From AP-15 sp963833745 (GTDB taxonomy: Bacteria; Pseudomonadota; Alphaproteobacteria; ATCC43930; CGMCC-115725): 64,000 bases of DNA. The notes beneath the pieces are model-generated. The model was not told where the DNA came from, ran no database searches, and saw nothing but the letters and a program-made list of their open reading frames with translations. The position numbers and the translations under genes are program-made. Location of the stretch: positions 124,001 to 188,000 of the forward strand of contig CAWHZD010000004.1 of the NCBI GenBank assembly GCA_963833745.1. Reading direction: 5' to 3'. Positions 58,508 through 64,000 of the stretch are shown here, piece by piece; position 1 is the first letter of the stretch, and every line of letters starts with the position of its first letter.

Positions 58508-58987
58508 ACTGATCGACGAGAGATGCGTCGGGCAATCACTGTCCACCGCCGCGGCTCTTGGCCGGAAGGCGACGCCCTCGACACCGTGACATTGGCTTAT
58601 CTCGACCGGCATCGCCGCCGCATCCGGCTCGTCGCGGATTCCGGCGAGACATTTCTGCTGGATTTGCCGCGCGCGCATCATCTCACCGAGGGCGACGGTC
58701 TCGAGCTCGACAGCGGCGGCTATATCCGGGTGCGTGCGGCGGCCGAGCCGGTCCTCGAAATCGAAGCCGGCGACCGGGCCGCGCTGCTGCGCATCGCCTG
58801 GCATCTCGGCAACCGGCATTTGCCGCTGCAGGTCACGGGCGATCGTCTGCGGATCCGCGCCGACCAGGTCATCGCCGAGATGGTGGCGGGGCTTGGCGGC
58901 CGTCTGACCGCCTGCAGCGCGCCTTTCGACCCCGAGATCGGCGCCTATGCCGGTGCCGGGCCACATCACCATGACGGCGATGGCTAA
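58502..58987 (+). CDS. ureE: urease accessory protein UreE
   Basis: A 161-residue nickel metallochaperone: MRRAITVHRRGSWPEGDALD, RRIRLVADSGETFLLDLPRA, VLEIEAGDRAALLRIAWHLG and NRHLPLQVTGDRLRIRADQV. The C-terminus ends with His-rich GPHHHDGDG, which may bind extra nickel. The ATG at 58502 lies inside the upstream repeat. ATG 58523 (MRRAITVH) fits the family start better and may be the real one. The stop overlaps the start of ureF. Confidence 0.92.
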   Translation: MTTDRREMRRAITVHRRGSWPEGDALDTVTLAYLDRHRRRIRLVADSGETFLLDLPRAHHLTEGDGLELDSGGYIRVRAAAEPVLEIEAGDRAALLRIAWHLGNRHLPLQVTGDRLRIRADQVIAEMVAGLGGRLTACSAPFDPEIGAYAGAGPHHHDGDG

Positions 58988-59762
58988 AGGCTTTCGAACC
59001 ACGAAGCCCTTCACCCCGGCCCCCTCCCCGCGGGCCCGGAGACGGGCCGACCCGCGCAGCGGGAGCCTGAGGGGTGCGTCCGACGACGGGCTTGGCGGCC
59101 TCTATCGCCTGCTCGCTTGGCTGTCGCCGGGCTTTCCGATCGGCGCCTTCAGCTATTCGCACGGGCTCGAGGCAGCGGCCGGGATCGGCGCGGTGAGGGA
59201 CCGTTCCTCCTTGCACAGCTGGATCGCCGCGATCGTGGTGCATGGCAGCGGGCGGGTCGACGCCGACATTCTGCGGGATGCGCATCGTGCGGTAGAGGCC
59301 GGCGACCTCGCGGCGTTGACCGCCGCCAACCACCGCGGCCTCGCCTTTCGGGCGACCGCCGAACTGGCGCTCGAAACCAGCGCCCAGGGCCTGGCTTCTC
59401 TCGCCACGCTGCGCGCCGCCTGGCCCGATCCGTTTCTCGACCGGTGGCCGACACCCGGCGAAAGCATATGCCATTCCGCGGTGGTCGGCGCCGCGACCGC
59501 GCGTGCCGGGATCCCGCTAGGCGACGCGCTGGTCGCCTATTTGCAGGCAATGGCGGCTAACCTCATGTCCGCCGGATTGCGCCTGGGCGTCATCGGCCAG
59601 ACCGACGGCCAGCGCATCCTCGCCGCGCTCGAACCGGATCTCCTGGCAGCTGCCGCGAATGCCGTCGCCCGCGATCCGGCCGATTTCGGCGCCGCGAGCT
59701 TTGCCGTCGACCTTGCCTCGATGGCGCACGAAACCCAATACACGAGGCTGTTCCGTTCATGA
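58980..59762 (+). CDS. ureF: urease accessory protein UreF with a repeat-encoded N-terminal extension
   Basis: A 260-residue protein. The UreF core begins at about residue 40, GGLYRLLAWLSPGFPIGAFS, and continues with YSHGLEAAAGIGAVRD and AANLMSAGLRLGVIGQTDGQ. UreF helps UreD and UreG activate the urease. The first 35 or so residues (KGFRTTKPFTPAPSPRARRR and what follows) are not conserved and are encoded by a palindromic repeat at 59008-59078. ATG 58980 overlaps the ureE stop by 8 bases; ATG 58971 is an alternative. Its stop shares ATGA with ureG. Confidence 0.9.
   Translation: MAKGFRTTKPFTPAPSPRARRRADPRSGSLRGASDDGLGGLYRLLAWLSPGFPIGAFSYSHGLEAAAGIGAVRDRSSLHSWIAAIVVHGSGRVDADILRDAHRAVEAGDLAALTAANHRGLAFRATAELALETSAQGLASLATLRAAWPDPFLDRWPTPGESICHSAVVGAATARAGIPLGDALVAYLQAMAANLMSAGLRLGVIGQTDGQRILAALEPDLLAAAANAVARDPADFGAASFAVDLASMAHETQYTRLFRS
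59008..59078. repeat. palindromic repeat lying within the ureF coding region
   Basis: The DNA has cttcaccccggccccctccc, cgcgggcccggagacgggcc and cgcgcagcgggagcctgagg. The last piece is close to the reverse complement of cacctcaccctcccgctgcg at about 36992, in the repeat next to the DUF559 gene, which shows a shared family. Here the repeat is translated in frame as a Pro/Arg-rich segment. Confidence 0.7.
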
Positions 59763-60376
59763 GCGAGGAAACGAGGCGCGACCCGCTGCGGGTCGGGATC
59801 GGCGGACCCGTCGGCTCGGGCAAGACCGCGCTGATGGATTGGCTGTGCAAGACCATGCGCGGCCGCTTTGAGATCGCCGCGATCACCAACGACATCTACA
59901 CCCGTGAGGACGCCGAGTTCCTGACCCGCAGCGGCGCGCTGCCGCCCGAGCGGATTCGGGGGGTCGAGACCGGCGGGTGCCCGCATACCGCGATCCGCGA
60001 GGACGCCTCGATCAACCTCGCGGCGGTGGCCGAGATGCACCGCCTGTTTCCGCGCCTCGACCTGATCCTGATCGAATCGGGCGGCGACAATCTTGCCGCG
60101 ACCTTTTCGCCCGAGCTCGCCGATCTGACGATCTATGTCATCGACGTCGCCGCCGGCGACAAGATACCGCGCAAGGGCGGACCCGGCATCACCCGATCGG
60201 ATCTGCTTGTCATCAACAAGACCGATTTGGCTCCCCTGGTCGGCGCCAGCCTCGCTGTCATGGATCGCGACGCCCGCCTTATGCGTGGCGACCGCCCCTT
60301 TGTCTTCACCAACCTCAAAACCGGCGACGGCGTCGACCGCATCGTCGATTTCGTCACCACCCAAGGCGGACTGTGA
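59759..60376 (+). CDS. ureG: urease accessory GTPase UreG
   Basis: A 205-residue G protein that drives nickel transfer to the urease with GTP. The P-loop is VGIGGPVGSGKTALMDWLCK, followed by AITNDIYTREDAEFLTRSGA, VETGGCPHTAIREDASINLA (metal-binding CPH), LILIESGGDNLAATFSPELA and SDLLVINKTDLAPLVGA (NKTD base specificity). The length is normal. The start overlaps the ureF stop (ATGA). It is the last gene of the locus; an insertion sequence follows after about 95 bases. Confidence 0.97.
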   Translation: MSEETRRDPLRVGIGGPVGSGKTALMDWLCKTMRGRFEIAAITNDIYTREDAEFLTRSGALPPERIRGVETGGCPHTAIREDASINLAAVAEMHRLFPRLDLILIESGGDNLAATFSPELADLTIYVIDVAAGDKIPRKGGPGITRSDLLVINKTDLAPLVGASLAVMDRDARLMRGDRPFVFTNLKTGDGVDRIVDFVTTQGGL

Positions 60377-60470
60377 TCGAAGCATGGCCATAATTGCATC
60401 GTGCTTGCCGCTTTTTTGCCATCAATGTGAACCATTTCACACACCCTGCTTGGGCTCCTGATAAATTTGG

Positions 60471-61509
60471 TCCCGCTTACCATCGTGCCTCAGCCAATTT
60501 GAGGAGGCGGTATGGCATTGGTGGGGTGGTGATTGCCGCGATGGCGAGGCGCTCGTGGATGGTTTTTAAAACAAAGCGGCGGTTGAAGCGCCAGGCGAAG
60601 GCGGCGAGGTAACGTGGCAGATGTTTGGCGCCGACCACGCGATGGGTGGCCAAGAGGCTGTTTTTGACATTGGCCAGCACCGTGTTCGCCCAGCGGAAGG
60701 CAGGGTGGCGCGCCGACCTGCGACCGGAGCCGGTGACGTGCCGTTGATGGACGATGCCCGGCTGTTCGGCGATGCAGCGAAACCACTGGCCGCCGTCGCT
60801 GACAACGGTGGTTCCGGCCTCGACAGCGGAGCACAAACGCTTGGTTTCACCGGCTCGGAAGCCACGCACCACCTGCAAGCGAGCGTGTAGCGGCCGACCG
60901 TCATCGGAGGTCTCGATCGCGACAATAAAAGGGGTGTGGCCGCGCCGGCCGCGCCCAGACCCTTCGCCGGTGCGCTCGCCGCCGATGTAAGCGTCGTCGA
61001 TCTCGATCCGCGGGCCGGCGGCGCCGAGCTTGTAACGACGGTCGCGCTCGAGCATGGCCTGCATCAGCTTGTGCTGAAGCCGCCAGGCAGCGTTGGTCGA
61101 GATCCCCAGCCGCCGGCCCAACTCGATGTTGGATATTCCCTTCTTGCCCTGGCCAAGCAGATGCATGGCGCGGAACCACAGCCGCATCGGCAGCTTGGTG
61201 CCCTGCAAAACGGTGCCGGCGATCAGCGATGTCTGGTACCGGCATCGCCGGCACTGAAGCAGTTGACGGCCCTGGATCTCGGAATACTTTGTCGATGCGC
61301 ACCGCGGACACTTGAAGCCCTCCGGCCAGCGCCAGACGAACCACGCCTTGCGGCATGCCTCTTCGTCCGGATAGCGCTGCTCGAACGCATCGTCCGAGAG
61401 GCCCTTCTGGTGCTGCACGCGGTTACGAGGCATTACTTCACCCTGAAAATCGTCGTGTTTTCAGGATGATATTAGCCTATTACTTGCTGAGTGTCGATGG
61501 TAAGCGGGA
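60471..61509. mobile_element. IS1595-family insertion sequence
   Basis: The element holds one transposase gene and has a perfect 15-base terminal inverted repeat: tcccgcttaccatcg at 60471-60485 and cgatggtaagcggga at 61495-61509. Similarity may extend a little outward (aaatttgg / aatttgg), so the true ends may lie 10-15 bases further out. An 8-base stem with cctgaaaa / ttttcagg at 61442-61465 lies in the transposase leader. It inserted downstream of the urease locus. No clear target duplication was identified. Confidence 0.8.
60477..61433 (-). CDS. IS1595-family transposase (ISXO2-like)
   Basis: A 318-residue transposase. The N-terminal zinc ribbon is FKCPRCASTKYSEIQGRQLL followed by QCRRCRYQTSLIAGTVLQGT, with a helical KLPMRLWFRAMHLLGQGKKG. 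The DDE part begins with PRIEIDDAYIGGERTGEGSG, continues with VVSDGGQWFRC, and ends with a C-terminal AAFAWRFNRRFVLKTIHERL. Complete, so possibly active. The stop codon lies within the left inverted repeat. Confidence 0.92.
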   Translation of the reverse strand: MPRNRVQHQKGLSDDAFEQRYPDEEACRKAWFVWRWPEGFKCPRCASTKYSEIQGRQLLQCRRCRYQTSLIAGTVLQGTKLPMRLWFRAMHLLGQGKKGISNIELGRRLGISTNAAWRLQHKLMQAMLERDRRYKLGAAGPRIEIDDAYIGGERTGEGSGRGRRGHTPFIVAIETSDDGRPLHARLQVVRGFRAGETKRLCSAVEAGTTVVSDGGQWFRCIAEQPGIVHQRHVTGSGRRSARHPAFRWANTVLANVKNSLLATHRVVGAKHLPRYLAAFAWRFNRRFVLKTIHERLAIAAITTPPMPYRLLKLAEARW

Positions 61510-61560
61510 ATTTGGTTAAGCCGGCATCGTCCAGCCGGCGCCACGGCAGGAACCACGCAC

Positions 61561-62202
61561 ATGGCGGACGATAAGGACTCCGGGGGAGGCCTCGGCGGCA
61601 ATAATGTCATCCTCTTCCTGATCGCGGCGGTAAGCGCCGCCTATGTCGGCTGGCACAGCCTGTCTCTGGTCAGCAACCGCCCGTCCGAACAGGATATCGG
61701 TAAACATCCGATAGTCGCGGCGCAAGACATCGATGCCCGACTCTGGCAGGACCCCTTCACGGCGGTGGAAAAGGACGATCAAGCCTCGTTACAATCCTTG
61801 AAAAAGGACGACGAGCCTCATTCCTTCGATCATGTGTTTTTAAATTATACACCCGGTAGTCGCGTGCTTGCCTTGGCGGTTGCCCTGCCGGGAGACCCGT
61901 ATCCGGAATCGGCGGAGACCCGGCGACGATTGCGATACGCGGTGCTCGCGGGACTGCATGAAGAAGGGTATGTGCCGACCGACGAGAAACACATCGGCGA
62001 CTGGCTGATCGGTCCAGAGTCGGCAACAATAGGCACACCGGTTGATGGGATCGTGGCCGCTCTCCCTCCCTCGATCCCATTTGAATGGTTCAAAAAGGAA
62101 GCCACAGCGCCGTCGGAGAAAAAAAGTATTCTAGTGCTCGGGACTATCAGGAATTTCGTGCGCAGCGGGGCGGTTCAACTGACTACGCCATGGCTCGTGT
62201 GA
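61561..62202 (+). pseudogene. membrane-anchored unknown protein, 3' end removed by an IS256 element
   Basis: The frame starts at ATG 61561 (caggaa upstream). Residues 17-40 form one membrane helix (VILFLIAAVSAAYVGWHSLS), followed by QDIDARLWQDPFTAVEKDDQ, HVFLNYTPGSRVLALAVALP and EEGYVPTDEKHIGDWLIGPE. At about 62140 the sequence passes into the IS256 left end, and the rest (IRNFVRSGAVQLTTPWLV) is encoded by the element. The original gene was longer. I recall no function; the ARLWQDPF block looks conserved. Confidence 0.75.
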
Positions 62203-63457
62203 AGCGCTCGCCGAACAGAACAGCGAACTGCGACTTGGCCATGGACCACTCGCGCGGCGGCATGATCCACTCCTTTTCGGAACGGTTCAAGACCAGGAAG
62301 AGGAGCTTTGTCGCCGCCTCATCGCTGGGGAAATGGCCTCTGGCCCGGACCGCCCGGCGGAGCTTGGAATTGAGCGCCTCGATGGCATTGGTGGTGTACA
62401 AAATCCGCCGAACGTCGGTGGGGAAGGCAAAGAACGGGACGACTTCGCCCCAGGCGCGCCGCCAGCTCTGGCCGATTGCCGGGTATTTGCGGCCCCAGTA
62501 GCCTTCCTCGAAGGCAGTGAGCGCGGTTTCGCCGGCGACGGCATCCACGGCCCGGTAGATGTCCTTGAGGGCCGCTGCGACCGGCTTACGGTCCTTCCAA
62601 GAAACAAAATCGAGGCTGTGGCGCAGCAGATGAACGATGCAGGTCTGCACCGTTGCCTGGGGGAAGACCGCGATGATCGCCTCGGGAAAGCCCTTCAAGC
62701 CGTCGACGATGGCGATCAGCACGTCCTCGACGCCGCGATTTTTCAGCTCGTTCATCACGCGCAGCCAGAATTTGGCGCCTTCGTTCTGCTCGAGCCACAG
62801 CCCCAGGATCTCCTTGGCGCCATCAGCGCGCACGCCGAGCGCGATGTGCACTGCCTTATTGCGGACCAGCCCTTCGTCACGGATCTTGACCCGTAAGGCG
62901 TCAAAGAAAATCAGCGGATAGGTCGCTTCCAACGGGCGTGCCTGCCAGGCGGCGACCTCGTCCAGAACCGCCTCGGTTACCGCGCTGATCAAATCGGGCG
63001 ACACCTCAATGCCGTACAAATCGCGCAGATGGCCGACGATCTCGCGGGTGCTCATGCCGCGGGCGTACATTGAAATTATCTTGTCGTCGAAACCCGGGAA
63101 GCGGCGCTGATATTTGGCGATCAGCTGCGGATCAAAGCTCGACTGGCGGTCGCGCGGCACCGCCAGCGCGATTTTGCCGGTGTCGGTGAGTACGGTCTTG
63201 CGACCATAGCCGTTGCGCCGGTTACCCGGCTCCTCGCCGGCCAGATGATGATCCATCTCGGCGTTCAACACCCGCTCGGCCAGCGCCTTCTTCAGATCGT
63301 CGAGCAGACCATTCGGGTCAAAGGCGGTCTTCGCATCGGCGCCCGCCAGCAGCTGGTCAAGAATGGCGTCAGGAATAAGAGGTGGCTTGCGTCGCGGCAT
63401 GGGCGGTCTCCTTCGCTCCCATCATGCCCAACCACGCACGAAATTCCTGACACTCCC
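62140..63457. mobile_element. IS256-family insertion sequence
   Basis: The element has inverted repeats of 23 bases at 62140-62162 and 63435-63457, identical for the inner 16 (tcaggaatttcgtgcg) with two mismatches in the outer part. One full-length transposase gene fills it. The flanks carry no matching target duplication: the left flank is an unknown membrane gene, the right flank is inside a different transposase gene. This points to a deletion or recombination after insertion. Confidence 0.9.
62183..63400 (-). CDS. IS256-family transposase
   Basis: A 405-residue Mutator-type transposase: NAEMDHHLAGEEPGNRRNGY, RQSSFDPQLIAKYQRRFPGF, DDKIISMYARGMSTREIVGH, PLIFFDALRVKIRDEG (first catalytic Asp), VLIAIVDGLKGFPEAIIAVF (second Asp), and VRRILYTTNAIEALNSKLRR. 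The length and the order of motifs are complete, so it may be functional. Confidence 0.95.
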   Translation of the reverse strand: MPRRKPPLIPDAILDQLLAGADAKTAFDPNGLLDDLKKALAERVLNAEMDHHLAGEEPGNRRNGYGRKTVLTDTGKIALAVPRDRQSSFDPQLIAKYQRRFPGFDDKIISMYARGMSTREIVGHLRDLYGIEVSPDLISAVTEAVLDEVAAWQARPLEATYPLIFFDALRVKIRDEGLVRNKAVHIALGVRADGAKEILGLWLEQNEGAKFWLRVMNELKNRGVEDVLIAIVDGLKGFPEAIIAVFPQATVQTCIVHLLRHSLDFVSWKDRKPVAAALKDIYRAVDAVAGETALTAFEEGYWGRKYPAIGQSWRRAWGEVVPFFAFPTDVRRILYTTNAIEALNSKLRRAVRARGHFPSDEAATKLLFLVLNRSEKEWIMPPREWSMAKSQFAVLFGERFTRAMA

Positions 63458-63725
63458 GCGTCGCCATCAAGTGCGCGGCCCAAAACCATACCGTCAACGG
63501 CAATTTCGAGCGGTGCATCACCGTGCCGGCCGTGATCGAGGTCTGACGACCGCAGACGAGGCATTCGTACGTGTACGCCCGGCTCCTCAGCAACGCCGCG
63601 CGCCCGCTGCCGCAAGCAGGGCACACGAAGCCGTCTGGCCAGCGGCGCTCAACCAGAAATGCCGCGCAACTCGCCTCGTCCGGGAACCCCGCCTGGAATT
63701 CGCTCAAACTGCGCGCTCGCGCCAT
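63458..63725 (-). pseudogene. N-terminal remnant of an IS1595-type transposase
   Basis: Starting at ATG 63725, MARARSLSEFQAGFPDEASC, then GFVCPACGSGRAALLRSRAY and TYECLVCGRQTSITAGTVMH form the zinc ribbon of an IS1595-type transposase. The frame continues KLPLTVWFWAAHLMAT and then enters the IS256 right end at 63457. It is related to, but clearly different from, the IS1595 transposase at 60477. The rest of the gene is not in the window. Confidence 0.85.
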
Positions 63726-63818
63726 TGCCGGCTCCCATCGCCCCCGTCCCGATCGACGGACGCCGGAAGCCACGATACCACATATTGATCACCCTGGGAC
63801 AACGGGATAAGCCTCGGG

Positions 63819-64000
63819 ATGGATGATTTTGGACGAAAGAAAATTTGGTTTAGTTGGATAACAGCCGGAGGCTACTCTAATGCCTGGTATATCCGGGCAG
63901 GTCGCGTTTCTGTCTACACAATATTGATGTTCGGTGTATGGTGGCTTATTCTAACCCCGATTTTCGGCGAGCCGTATGCGCCTACCCGTGGCGCTCGCAC
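63819..64000 (+). CDS. partial unknown membrane protein, cut by the window end
   Basis: From ATG 63819 the frame is open to the window edge (60 codons): MDDFGRKKIWFSWITAGGYS, then a helix VSVYTILMFGVWWLILTPIF. No strong ribosome site is visible. Base composition is lower in GC than the rest of the window, in line with an acquired segment next to the insertion sequences. Function unknown. Confidence 0.5.
   Translation, partial: MDDFGRKKIWFSWITAGGYSNAWYIRAGRVSVYTILMFGVWWLILTPIFGEPYAPTRGAR

Overview
This is 64 kb of GC-rich, densely coded bacterial DNA. The gene order protein-L-isoaspartate methyltransferase - TolC - PopZ (DUF2497) - ValS at 16-21.6 kb, the erpA-xth pair at 11.2-12.3 kb and the absence of any low-GC core suggest an alphaproteobacterium of the Hyphomicrobiales/Rhodospirillales type. 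Many flavin, F420-like and Rieske oxygenases, hydrolases and SDRs suggest a soil or environmental heterotroph. I saw no rRNA, tRNA or CRISPR array.

Layout. 0-5.6 kb: the end of a FAD/4Fe-4S glycolate/lactate-oxidase-like gene, two DUF924 genes, and between them a GT9-DUF6165 fusion whose 3' end runs into a 22-bp tandem repeat. 5.6-15.5 kb: an alpha/beta hydrolase, a BASS-type transporter, an AceE-like transketolase (frameshifted), erpA, xth, an L-lactate permease and a KamA/EpmB-type radical SAM enzyme. 15.5-23.8 kb: the housekeeping block valS, popZ, tolC, pcm, folK and a FAD oxidase. 23.9-35.1 kb: accessory metabolism, including a Cys-rich secreted protein, an unrecognised 536-aa protein with an SDR, a YghU-type GST, a Rieske oxygenase coupled to a 68-aa protein, a beta-hydroxyacid dehydrogenase, an LLM oxidoreductase, a dienelactone hydrolase and another SDR. 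35.3-37.4 kb: a DNA methyltransferase fused to a PD-(D/E)XK-like domain (frameshifted), and a DUF559 nuclease gene lying between direct repeats. 37.5-46 kb: a sodium/solute symporter with its DUF3311 partner, an aldo-keto reductase, an atypical SDR, mutL, a PAP2 protein and an acyl-CoA-dehydrogenase-like flavoprotein (frameshifted). 46.4-53.5 kb: a ferredoxin / ferredoxin reductase / N-acyl-D-amino-acid deacylase operon, a CapA-like protein, a second LLM monooxygenase and an epoxide-hydrolase-like protein. 53.9-60.4 kb: a complete urease locus ureD-(hydrolase on the other strand)-ureA-ureB-ureC-ureE-ureF-ureG, invaded by palindromic repeats. 60.4-64 kb: an insertion-sequence zone with a complete IS1595-type element, a complete IS256-type element, a truncated IS1595-type gene and two broken or partial unknown membrane genes.

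Two global traits stand out. First, at least seven genes carry a frameshift, most of them one base. Indel errors in the assembly or real decay could both explain this. Second, a family of palindromic intergenic repeats (variants of cccgcgaaagcggg, the cattgcgag type and the ccctctcc/ggagaggg type) occurs every few kb; one even encodes the N-terminal extension of UreF.

How the genes work together: UreABC hydrolyse urea and UreDEFG load nickel. The 2Fe-2S ferredoxin and its reductase could feed electrons to an oxygenase such as the Rieske protein. The lactate permease, the FAD/Fe-S oxidase and the symporter suggest growth on short organic acids.
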